Source: Candidatus Roizmanbacteria bacterium RIFCSPLOWO2_01_FULL_40_13
GTDB taxonomy: Bacteria; Patescibacteriota; Microgenomatia; UBA1406; GWC2-37-13
Assembly (NCBI GenBank): GCA_001789745.1
Contig: MGAN01000004.1
Location: forward strand, 1-64,000
DNA length: 64,000 nucleotides
Reading direction: 5' to 3'
In this document: one piece after another, positions 1 through 8,236 of the stretch
Position numbering within the stretch: position 1 is the stretch's first letter
Layout: each line of letters starts with the position of its first letter
Program-made: the position numbers and the translations under genes
The notes under the pieces: model-generated
What the model was told of the DNA's origin: nothing
Seen by the model: the letters and a program-made list of their open reading frames with translations, nothing else
Databases searched by the model: none

Positions 1-1
1 G

Positions 2-727
2 ATTTTAATTTATAGTTTAATTTTTATTCTGGTTGCGGTATTAGGTTTTATTTCTGCAACTTTACTCTTGCGGGAGAAGCCTACTCTGCCGGGTCGAGCC
101 ACAGAAACACCAACCGAAGCCCCCCAACCGGCAGGACCGGCTTGTTTTGAAAACAGCGGTTCTTGCAGCTGGTCCGGCGACGAAACCGCTACGTCATTTA
201 ATGTTAAAATCATCGATCAGTCTACCGGTGAAGTGATCCATGAGGAAACAACTACCGAAAATGTCGTTTATTTCACACCTAAGGCGGATCAAACCTACAA
301 ATGTGTCGTTACTCCCGTCAACAGCTGTGGCCAAGGACCTGAAGCCGAAGGAGAAGCCACTTGTACGGCGTTACTGACGCCTACTCCGACACCAACGGAA
401 GAACCCACGGTTACGCCTACCGGTGAACCTACGCCAACTGACGAACTAACGCCGACTCCCACAGATGAATTGACGCCTACCCCAACCGAGGAGTTTACGC
501 CTACTCCAACGGAGGAGGATACTCCAACTCCAACCGATGAACCAACCCTTTCGCCTACCGACGAACCAACCTCGACTCCCAAACAGACTAATACTCCGAC
601 AGAAATCATCCTTGTTTCCGAAACGTCGCCTCAAGCAGAGCCGACCATCCCCGAAAGCGGCATCCCGATGCACTGGATCTTCATTCTTGTTCCAGTCTCC
701 ATTCTCATTCTCGGTCTTCTGTTCTAA
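2..727 (+). CDS. Thr/Pro/Glu-rich surface protein, 5'-truncated by window edge, C-terminal TM
   Basis: Open frame continues upstream of the listed TTG start to the window edge (ILIYSLIFILVAVLGFISATLLL, a TM segment). FN3-like region, then (T/D)E-x-TPTPT repeats, then IPESG and a hydrophobic tail. Confidence 0.75.
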   Translation: MLIYSLIFILVAVLGFISATLLLREKPTLPGRATETPTEAPQPAGPACFENSGSCSWSGDETATSFNVKIIDQSTGEVIHEETTTENVVYFTPKADQTYKCVVTPVNSCGQGPEAEGEATCTALLTPTPTPTEEPTVTPTGEPTPTDELTPTPTDELTPTPTEEFTPTPTEEDTPTPTDEPTLSPTDEPTSTPKQTNTPTEIILVSETSPQAEPTIPESGIPMHWIFILVPVSILILGLLF

Positions 728-775
728 CCTAATTGGAAAATACAAAAAAGTAAAGTAAAATATAATACCCTAAAA

Positions 776-847
776 GGCGCGTTGGCGAAGAGGAAACGCA
801 GGTGTCTGCAAAACATCTATGCGCCGGTTCGATTCCGGCACGCGCCT
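776..847 (+). tRNA. tRNA-Cys (GCA)
   Basis: Acceptor GGCGCGT/ACGCGCC, anticodon loop CTGCAAA, T-arm GCCGG-TTCGATT-CCGGC, discriminator T; CCA not encoded. Confidence 0.93.
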
Positions 848-957
848 CATTAGAACTTCTTTTCCGATCTGTTCGGGATTTGGAATTCTTGTTTCCTCCC
901 AAATTCGCTCTTCGAGCCGTGTTCGAATAGAACTTAAAAAGGCGAGAAGTAAGAATA

Positions 958-1047
958 GGAGATGTGCCGGAGCGGTTGAACGGGCCGGTCTTGAAAACCG
1001 GTATGGCATCAAAGTCATCGGGGGTTCGAATCCCTCCATCTCCGCCA
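958..1047 (+). tRNA. tRNA-Ser (TGA)
   Basis: Acceptor GGAGATG/CATCTCC, loop CTTGAAA, long variable arm, discriminator G, encoded CCA. Confidence 0.93.
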
Positions 1048-1092
1048 AACGAAACAAAATACAAAAAATCATCTTTAAAGCCTAATGACAAT

Positions 1093-1117
1093 ATCTTGAA
1101 CTCCCGAGGTTCAAGAT
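1093..1117. repeat. Palindrome ATCTTGAAC-TCCCGAG-GTTCAAGAT
   Basis: 9-bp inverted repeat; same core as 6918-6950 and 49421-49453. Confidence 0.7.
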
Positions 1118-1161
1118 GGCTTTATTTTCTTCTAAATATAAAAATAATAAATTTCTATAAA

Positions 1162-2187
1162 ATGCGAGTAAAAACAGTTCTTTACTTTGGACTAATTGCA
1201 GGATTAATTACGGCTTCTATTTTTGTCTATTTAATATTATTCAGGCAAGAAGCATTTTATTCTCCTCTAGGTAGAGGAAAATTATCAGGTGAAAAAAAAC
1301 TGAATCAGTATTCTTATGATTCTCTACGACAAATGAATTTTTCCGGCAGCCAAATAATAACCGGCAGGCTTCTTAAAGACGAAGATTATTTCAGATCCTA
1401 TCTCTTTTACTTCACCGTCAGAGGAAAAAGAGTTAGTGGTTTATTGAATCTACCCAAAGCACAAGGTAGTTATCCAATTGTTATCATGCTTCGCGGATAT
1501 GTCGACCGGGAGATTTATCAAACCGGAGTAGGTACCAGACACGGAGGCGAAGTATTGGCGCAAAATGGATTTATCACCCTCGCTCCCGATTTTTTGGACT
1601 ACGGTTACTCGGACAAAACTAAACTAGACTCTATGGAGTCCAGATTTATGACTTACGTCACCGCGCTTGAACTGCTCGCATCTGTAAAAAATCTTAACAC
1701 CGCATTGCAATCTGCCTCACTTAATTCACGCTTTGATGAAATTAATATCGGCCTTTGGGGTCACAGCAACGGCGGCCAAATCGCACTTTCTGTATTGGAG
1801 ATTACCGGCAAAGTTTACCCTACAGTTCTCTGGGCTCCAGTCTCCAAACCCTTTCCCTACTCGATTCTTTACTACACCGACGATATCCCCGACCACGGTA
1901 AAGCGCTGCGCAGGGTTGTGGCCGACTTTGAGAAAGATTACGACTCAGAAAAATACTCGCTTACCAACTACTTTGATTGGATTGATGCCCCGATCCAAAT
2001 CCACCAGGGTGAGTCTGACGAATCAGTACCTCTTCTGTGGTCCGATACTCTGGTTAAGACTTTGCAAACTAACAAAAAGCAGGTAGAATACTTTACCTAT
2101 CCTGACGAAGACCACAACTTCGATCAAGGCAGTTGGGATCTGATCATGCAAAGAACCATGGATTTTTTTTCTAATCATTTCAATTAA
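1162..2187 (+). CDS. Alpha/beta hydrolase (S9/dienelactone hydrolase-like), membrane anchored
   Basis: G-H-S-N-G-G nucleophile elbow, C-terminal D..DH; N-terminal TM. ORF trimmed to the ATG after tRNA-Ser. Confidence 0.8.
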   Translation: MRVKTVLYFGLIAGLITASIFVYLILFRQEAFYSPLGRGKLSGEKKLNQYSYDSLRQMNFSGSQIITGRLLKDEDYFRSYLFYFTVRGKRVSGLLNLPKAQGSYPIVIMLRGYVDREIYQTGVGTRHGGEVLAQNGFITLAPDFLDYGYSDKTKLDSMESRFMTYVTALELLASVKNLNTALQSASLNSRFDEINIGLWGHSNGGQIALSVLEITGKVYPTVLWAPVSKPFPYSILYYTDDIPDHGKALRRVVADFEKDYDSEKYSLTNYFDWIDAPIQIHQGESDESVPLLWSDTLVKTLQTNKKQVEYFTYPDEDHNFDQGSWDLIMQRTMDFFSNHFN

Positions 2188-2240
2188 TATATGGTCGGGG
2201 AACCCCACCCAGAGGCGGGGGACTCCAGAATTGTTGTTAT

Positions 2241-3056
2241 ATGACACTAAAAGCCATACTTAGCGATTTTGACGGAACATTAGTAGATAAAGATAATAAA
2301 TATAATTTGGAAGTCAAAGAACTGCTTAATTTTATTAAAAGCAAAGGGATACGCTTTTCCGTAGCAACTGGTCGAGGGTTTTATAGCGGAATCCACAACG
2401 TCTTGGAAGAGCTGCAACTGTTTGACTATCATATTTGTAATGGAGGCGCATTGATAATGCATAATAAGTCAAGAAAAATACTCTGGGAGCAGGCGATACC
2501 TTCTGATTCAGCCAGAAAAATCAAAGATTATTTAATTAAAACCAGAATTAATTTTGCTTTCGAAAGCGTAAACTATACATATGTAAATAAAAAAGTAGAT
2601 TTTCCTAACTACGCAGACAAAAAATCAATGAGGTCGCTTACTGATCTGAATGATTTTTCAGATGTTCTAAAAGTTTTGATCTTCGGTTATTTAAACAATC
2701 TGTCAGAGGGTGATGTTGAAAAGCATAAAAAAAAATTAAGTAGGCTCTGCAATGATATTTCATTAATCAAATTTAAATTCGCCGATCGATTCGGTATGGA
2801 TATCACTTCCATTAAAGCCACCAAGCATACGGCTGTTTTAGAATACGAAAAATTATTAGAAATTCCTCGCGACCAGATAGTAGGTATGGGCGACGGGTAT
2901 AACGACTATCCATTACTAACTGCCTGCGGTTACAAAATCGCCATGGGAAATGCGCCTAAAGAACTCAAGGAAATTGCCGATTTCATCGCCCCATCCGTTG
3001 AAAACAACGGAACAATCGTTGCCCTGCAGCATATCATAAAAAAATTTAATCTATGA
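2241..3056 (+). CDS. HAD-superfamily hydrolase, Cof type
   Basis: DFDGTLVD motif I, ATGR motif II, GDGYNDYPLL motif IV. Confidence 0.88.
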   Translation: MTLKAILSDFDGTLVDKDNKYNLEVKELLNFIKSKGIRFSVATGRGFYSGIHNVLEELQLFDYHICNGGALIMHNKSRKILWEQAIPSDSARKIKDYLIKTRINFAFESVNYTYVNKKVDFPNYADKKSMRSLTDLNDFSDVLKVLIFGYLNNLSEGDVEKHKKKLSRLCNDISLIKFKFADRFGMDITSIKATKHTAVLEYEKLLEIPRDQIVGMGDGYNDYPLLTACGYKIAMGNAPKELKEIADFIAPSVENNGTIVALQHIIKKFNL

Positions 3057-3107
3057 CCATTTTGACAACGGCCGTTACCGAAACGGTATCTATATTACCA
3101 ATATTAT

Positions 3108-4301
3108 ATGAACTGGACAAAAAAGGAAAGAAAGATTTTACAACTTATCAAAAATAATCTAAAAAGCCCTTCGCATGGTCTGGATCATTTGATTAATGTG
3201 GCTAAATACGCTCTAATTTTGGGCAAAAAATATCGCGCCAATCGCGGGATTATTATTGCCGCAGCTCTGCTTCACGACCTGGGCCGAAATAATCCCAAGT
3301 TACATGGCAAAAAATCAAGCAGCCTCTCAGCCGTAAAAGCTAAACCAATTCTTATCAAAGCCGGTTATTCGAATAAAGAAATCGGTCTGATTTTGCAGAT
3401 AATCAAAGAGCATGACCTGCCCTTTTTTACCTCGAAGCTCCCGGAGTCCAGAATTCTCAAAGATGCAGATTTCCTCGACGGATTTGGTTTTAGAGGGATA
3501 CTTCGATCGGTTTATTTTACTTCGGAAGCAGGACAACCTATGTCAAAAGCTGAAGAGCGATTGACAGTCAAAATGCCCCAAAGATTTGCCGGACTAGAAT
3601 TTCCCGAAAGCAAAAATATCGCAAGACAACAGTATTATTTATCTAAAATTTTGTTTTCCGGTCAAAATAAATCTGCGGTACATACATTTAAGGAAAAACT
3701 TATTGTCTTCGAAGGAATAAGCGGCACCGGCAAAGAAACCCAAGCAAAACTGCTGGCGGAATTCTTGCAGAAAAAAGGCGAAAAGCCCGAGATCGTATAT
3801 CACCCGACCCCGGAAATGAAAAACATCCTCAAGCTCTGGCGCCAAAATAATAACGAGATTTTCTCCGAGGTCTTCTTTTTCCTAGCCGACCGGTTTGCTA
3901 TGGTTAAAAATAAAATCCTGCCGGCTTTGAAATCGGGTAAAACTGTCATCAGCTTACGAAATCCCATCAGCTCTCTTGTTTACCAAGCCGAAAACCAGTT
4001 TCACCTTGATTTGATCAATTACCTATATTCTACTTTCGACCCCCTGCCTGATATTGTCTTCTGGTTCGATATTAAACCTGAAGTTGCTTATCAAAGAATC
4101 GAAAGCCGGACAAAAAAAACCGGAGAGGAAAAAGGGAAATTCGAAAAATTAAATTTATTAAAAGCCAACAGTCAAAAATATATAAAAATTCTAAAAGAAT
4201 TCAAAAATGTGATTAGAATTGATGCAGAAAAATCTATTGACGAAATACACCAAAATATAGTAGACTCACTGGTGACCGTATGGCAAAAAAAGGGCATCTG
4301 A
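3108..4301 (+). CDS. HD-domain phosphohydrolase fused to thymidylate kinase-like domain
   Basis: N-terminal H..HDLGR HD motif; C-terminal VFEGISGTGKETQAKLL P-loop of the TMK family. Confidence 0.82.
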   Translation: MNWTKKERKILQLIKNNLKSPSHGLDHLINVAKYALILGKKYRANRGIIIAAALLHDLGRNNPKLHGKKSSSLSAVKAKPILIKAGYSNKEIGLILQIIKEHDLPFFTSKLPESRILKDADFLDGFGFRGILRSVYFTSEAGQPMSKAEERLTVKMPQRFAGLEFPESKNIARQQYYLSKILFSGQNKSAVHTFKEKLIVFEGISGTGKETQAKLLAEFLQKKGEKPEIVYHPTPEMKNILKLWRQNNNEIFSEVFFFLADRFAMVKNKILPALKSGKTVISLRNPISSLVYQAENQFHLDLINYLYSTFDPLPDIVFWFDIKPEVAYQRIESRTKKTGEEKGKFEKLNLLKANSQKYIKILKEFKNVIRIDAEKSIDEIHQNIVDSLVTVWQKKGI

Positions 4302-4846
4302 CCGTACTTGCCGGTTCCATGTTCGCCGGCAAGACTACCAAACTCATTACCTTGTACAGAGTATTTACAAAAAACGGATATAAGACTTTATGCTTCAAAG
4401 CAGAAGGAGCCGAAGTTAAAGATCGAAAAGGCAAAACCAACTCTCACGACGAACGGAATTTACCTGTCACCTTTATAGAGAATAATAAACCCCAGTTGAT
4501 CCTAAAAATAGTAAAAAAAGAAAGACCCGATAAGGTTTTGATCGACTCCGCCCAATTTTTCCCCGACAAAGCAACCAAAAAAGTCGTCTTTAAACTCCTG
4601 GATCAAGGAATTGACGTTGTGGTAAACGGCCTGCTTTACGACTACAGAAGAAAGTACTTTCGCCTTATGCACGAGCTTTTTGATCTGGCGGACGAGCGGA
4701 TGGAGCTATTTGCCATCTGCGAAAGGTGCGGCGCCAGAGCCAAAAATACCGAAAGAGTCGCAGGCGGCACCAAAAGGCTTGAGGCAACAAGCAAAGCCAA
4801 ATATATCGCCGTCTGCACCAGACACCACAAAATTTATAAAGGCTAA
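4280..4846 (+). CDS. tdk: Thymidine kinase (type II)
   Basis: GSMFAGKTTKL P-loop, DSAQFF, zinc-ribbon CERCGARA...C.RH. Overlaps the preceding CDS by 22 nt. Confidence 0.88.
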   Translation: MAKKGHLTVLAGSMFAGKTTKLITLYRVFTKNGYKTLCFKAEGAEVKDRKGKTNSHDERNLPVTFIENNKPQLILKIVKKERPDKVLIDSAQFFPDKATKKVVFKLLDQGIDVVVNGLLYDYRRKYFRLMHELFDLADERMELFAICERCGARAKNTERVAGGTKRLEATSKAKYIAVCTRHHKIYKG

Positions 4847-4848
4847 CA

Positions 4849-5610
4849 ATGGCAAATATTGTAATTCTTAATGGTCCGTTTGGATCTGGAAAAACAGATT
4901 TAAAAAATGAACTTATACAAAAAATCACAAAATTACAACCAGAGCTCCCTATATTTACTTTAGAAGACGGACCTATTTTGGTTGATCAAATTAGAGATAT
5001 TGCCCATGGAACAAATTGGTCTAGAGACTCTGCTTCACATCAACATTCCTGGACCCAGACTGAACACAATCATTTAAATCTGCTTCCTGAATCACATTTC
5101 CCCTTTACTGTGCTTGATAAAAGTGTAAGTGAAAACATGTTCTCGCGTTATTTAGATCAAATGCGGTCTTATCAAAATAATCCAGGCTTGTTGATTGCAG
5201 AGCTTGGTACAGGCAAAGCTAATAAAGTATTTGGTAATCCGGATTTCAGTACGCGAAAATTTTTACAAAAAGCTGCGAAAAAAAATTATTGGGGAAGATT
5301 AAAACAGCACTTTTCTTCAATTATTGCTGTTGGGGCTGAATGGGAGAGCAGATTAAAATATAATCCCAGTCGTCCGGCAGTAGCCGATGGAATAAGTAGC
5401 TCTTGGGAACTTATGGAAAGCGCAATGAGAATAACTTATGAATCAGATTTTGACTCTTGGAAAAGTCAATTTCCACCAGATATAATTATATATTATAGAA
5501 ACCTTTATAATGGATTTGATGAAAACCAACTGAACGAACTTACAAAAATGATTTTAAATCGTAACCGTTCATTACTTGAAGGTAGAAATTCTGGATATAA
5601 AGAAATTTGA
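4849..5610 (+). CDS. P-loop NTPase/kinase of unknown specificity
   Basis: NGPFGSGKTDLKNEL Walker A; in line with nucleotide kinases. Confidence 0.6.
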   Translation: MANIVILNGPFGSGKTDLKNELIQKITKLQPELPIFTLEDGPILVDQIRDIAHGTNWSRDSASHQHSWTQTEHNHLNLLPESHFPFTVLDKSVSENMFSRYLDQMRSYQNNPGLLIAELGTGKANKVFGNPDFSTRKFLQKAAKKNYWGRLKQHFSSIIAVGAEWESRLKYNPSRPAVADGISSSWELMESAMRITYESDFDSWKSQFPPDIIIYYRNLYNGFDENQLNELTKMILNRNRSLLEGRNSGYKEI

Positions 5611-5634
5611 TTTTTAATAAATTTGTATATCAAA

Positions 5635-6090
5635 ATGAAATTCAAAACCGAGGACTCGGCAGGAGGAATTGTATATAAACAAATCAAAAGTCAAAAATCA
5701 AAAGTCAAAAGTTTTTTCTGGTTAATAACGCAGCATTCTCAACACAAAGGCTGGGGATTTCCCAAAGGTTTAATCGGTGATAAGGACTCCTCGGAAAAGA
5801 TGCATGACGCCGCATTAAGAGAAGTAATGGAGGAAGGCGGAGTAAAAGCAAAAATAGTCAATGATAAGCCGATCGAGGTTAAATACAAATACCGCTTCAA
5901 AGAGAATTTGGTCGACAAAACCGTCTGTTATTTCCTGATGGAATATCTATCCGGAGACCCGAAAAATCATGACTGGGAGATGATGGACGCCAAATTCGTC
6001 TCCGCTGATGAAGTCAAACGCACTCTCACCTTCAAATCCGACCAGGAAGCTTTTGAAAAAGCATTAGACTTGCTCAAAAATTCATTTTGA
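5635..6090 (+). CDS. NUDIX hydrolase
   Basis: Nudix box GLIGDKDSSEKMHDAALREVMEEGG. Confidence 0.85.
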   Translation: MKFKTEDSAGGIVYKQIKSQKSKVKSFFWLITQHSQHKGWGFPKGLIGDKDSSEKMHDAALREVMEEGGVKAKIVNDKPIEVKYKYRFKENLVDKTVCYFLMEYLSGDPKNHDWEMMDAKFVSADEVKRTLTFKSDQEAFEKALDLLKNSF

Positions 6091-6161
6091 GCGGTGGAAG
6101 GGATTTGAACCCTCGACCTTCTCCTTGGCAAGGAGACATTCTGCCGCTGAACTACCACCGC
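6090..6161 (-). tRNA. tRNA-Gly (GCC)
   Basis: Reverse complement GCGGTGG...CCTTGCCAAGG...GAGGGTTCAAATCCCTTCCACCGCT. Confidence 0.93.
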
Positions 6162-6228
6162 ACTTTTAAAAATTAATTATACCAACTCTTTAACCGTTTG
6201 TTTTCTGAAAAATGATAAACTGGATTTT

Positions 6229-6852
6229 ATGAACCGAAAAGGTACATCTTCGTTAAAAGCGGTACTTTTTCTCTCATTAATTATTGGCAGTTATTTACTG
6301 TTCCAAAATTACCACGAGTCACTCTTAAAATTTTTATCAAATAACCAGAAGAAGTTTTCCAAATTTTTCGATTTTCAAACCCCGCAAACTTTTTATCATG
6401 CCAAATACAATTATTCAATCGCTTATCCCAAAGATTTCACTTTGGGATTTTACAATTTTGTCGACGGCACTTTCAAAGAAATTAAGGGGTTCGAATCACG
6501 AATAGGCATTTACAGCTATGACCAAAATCCGTATAAACACTTCCTTGAGATTCAAGCGATTGAAGGAAGCGATAAAGCAATTAAGGATATAGCTCAAGAA
6601 AGCTTCCAAAAAAATACGACTCATCCTCAAACAACTGCATTCTCGCCTCTTGTGCCGATTAAGATCCAAACCAGAGAGGGGTTTGAATATACTTTTACAG
6701 GTCAGACTTTATCCAGCTACAATTGGAGTGCCGACGTACCGAATGACAAATATAAAGTCGTGTTTACCGAAAAAGAGGGTGTTATTCTTTCAATTTATTT
6801 TACCGACAACGATGACCTCAATCAAATTTTCAACAATCTGGTTATTAACTAA
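6229..6852 (+). CDS. Membrane-anchored hypothetical protein
   Basis: N-terminal TM, then HAKYNYSIAYPKDFTLGFY...; downstream of tRNA-Gly. Confidence 0.55.
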   Translation: MNRKGTSSLKAVLFLSLIIGSYLLFQNYHESLLKFLSNNQKKFSKFFDFQTPQTFYHAKYNYSIAYPKDFTLGFYNFVDGTFKEIKGFESRIGIYSYDQNPYKHFLEIQAIEGSDKAIKDIAQESFQKNTTHPQTTAFSPLVPIKIQTREGFEYTFTGQTLSSYNWSADVPNDKYKVVFTEKEGVILSIYFTDNDDLNQIFNNLVIN

Positions 6853-6917
6853 TTCTGGCTAAAATCTGTCTGATATATCTAAAAAAAATTAAAATAATCA
6901 AGTTTATAGCGTCTGAA

Positions 6918-6950
6918 CAATATATTGAACCCCCGAGGTTCAATATATTG
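6918..6950. repeat. Palindrome CAATATATTGAACCCCCGAGGTTCAATATATTG
   Basis: 13-bp perfect outer stem, shared core with 49421-49453. Confidence 0.8.
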
Positions 6951-6955
6951 TCAAA

Positions 6956-8188
6956 TCAACAAGAATCTGTAGGTTTAAAATCTTTTTTATACGAACCGAC
7001 TGCGTCACCTCCTGTATTCCCCTCCATCTTGTTGTCGCAGATTCGACCTTGTGGTTTGCGTTGGAATTTGATTCCGCCAGCAGCGTTGTCAATTATTACA
7101 TTCCCGTAGACATCGTTATCAATTCCATCCGAATCCTCATCTCCGCCTAAGCGGACACCTGCGCCTCTATTTCCTTTAATCTGATTGTAGCGAAAAACAT
7201 TCTTATTGCCGCGTGAGTCCATGCCGCCCGACTCGGGATCTTTTTGTCCGGTGCAATTGTTGTATTCGATAATATTTCCCGATGACCCCTCTTTAATATC
7301 TACACATTCGTTGCCTTGCGTATCGATCGTGTTGTGGTGCACATGGTTATTGTTGGACTGGTCGGGATCCGAGGTTGGACTTCTGCCGTCGTCTGTCTGT
7401 TCCGGGGCAGTGCCGATATAAACTCCTTCGCCGTTCTTGCCGCCTGCATCAAAGCCAAAATCAAAGACTCCACAACGGGTGATTGTGTTATATGCTATCT
7501 CATTACGGCTTGCAAAATATCGAAGCCTGATACACTCTCCCCCGGCGTTTTTCAGACTCAGCGAAAGTATTTTAACCCCGGTCTCTCCTTTCCCTGCCGT
7601 TTTACTGATGATATAAATTAATTTATCTCTGTAATCTTTTTCGCTTCCGCCCCCGCCATGCAAACCGTCAATGGTGAATCCTTCAAGGGTAATATAATTA
7701 TGATTGATCTCGAATATCCGAGAATTTCCTCCTCCACGGACAATTGCATTTTTCTCACCTTTTATAATTATCGGATTGGCGACTGTTCCGCTTCTTTTGC
7801 TTACCGCGTCCTGAAAATAAGCGCCCGGCAGTAGATATATCATCTCACCCGGCTGAGCAATATCAACCGCTTTTTGGATGGTTTTCAGGGCTGTTTCCTG
7901 CGAATCGCCACTATCGCCATCGTCTCCTCCTATAGCTACATAGATTGTTTTGCCGCTAAAACTTGGCTTTTTCGCCCGGACAGTAGGCTCTCCGGGAGTT
8001 ATCGCTTCAGAAGATTCAATAGTAGATTTTTCTTCTTCTGTGGCTACTTCCGGATTTCCTCGGACTATCGGCGTTTTCATAATTTTACTTTCCTGTTTGC
8101 TCTGATAAATCATGACAAACATAAATACAATGAATGCAGATACGACTCCATGGACAAAATAAATAAAGTATTGTTTAATAAATGTCAT
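6956..8188 (-). CDS. Right-handed beta-helix protein (DUF1565/PbH1; epimerase- or lyase-like), membrane anchored
   Basis: IYVAIGGDDGDSGDSQETALKTIQKAVDIAQPGEMIYLLPG plus PbH1-like repeats; N-terminal TM. Confidence 0.78.
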   Translation of the reverse strand: MTFIKQYFIYFVHGVVSAFIVFMFVMIYQSKQESKIMKTPIVRGNPEVATEEEKSTIESSEAITPGEPTVRAKKPSFSGKTIYVAIGGDDGDSGDSQETALKTIQKAVDIAQPGEMIYLLPGAYFQDAVSKRSGTVANPIIIKGEKNAIVRGGGNSRIFEINHNYITLEGFTIDGLHGGGGSEKDYRDKLIYIISKTAGKGETGVKILSLSLKNAGGECIRLRYFASRNEIAYNTITRCGVFDFGFDAGGKNGEGVYIGTAPEQTDDGRSPTSDPDQSNNNHVHHNTIDTQGNECVDIKEGSSGNIIEYNNCTGQKDPESGGMDSRGNKNVFRYNQIKGNRGAGVRLGGDEDSDGIDNDVYGNVIIDNAAGGIKFQRKPQGRICDNKMEGNTGGDAVGSYKKDFKPTDSC

Positions 8189-8236
8189 CTTTTAATCTTA
8201 CCTTTAATAGCCGTTTATATCAAGGGAGTAAGCGCG

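Noticed and set aside
295-609. Antisense ORF rich in Val/Gly/Ser repeats
   Set aside because: It is the reverse-strand reading of the TPT/E repeat tract in CDS 2-727.
848-957. Possible third tRNA or structured RNA between tRNA-Cys and tRNA-Ser
   Set aside because: Contains a short TTCGAAT word and repeated TAGAACTT, but no acceptor or anticodon stem could be assembled.
729-1091. ORFs over tRNA-Cys and tRNA-Ser (729-1091, 770-1072, 819-1085, start of 964-2187)
   Set aside because: Read through two clear tRNA genes; peptides such as GGIRTPDDF and AEMEGFEPP are typical tRNA translations.
2190-2235. GGGGAACCCCACCCAGAGGCGGGGGACTCC hairpin after the hydrolase gene
   Set aside because: GC-rich structure without a T-run and only one clear copy here; could be a terminator or repeat but not enough support.
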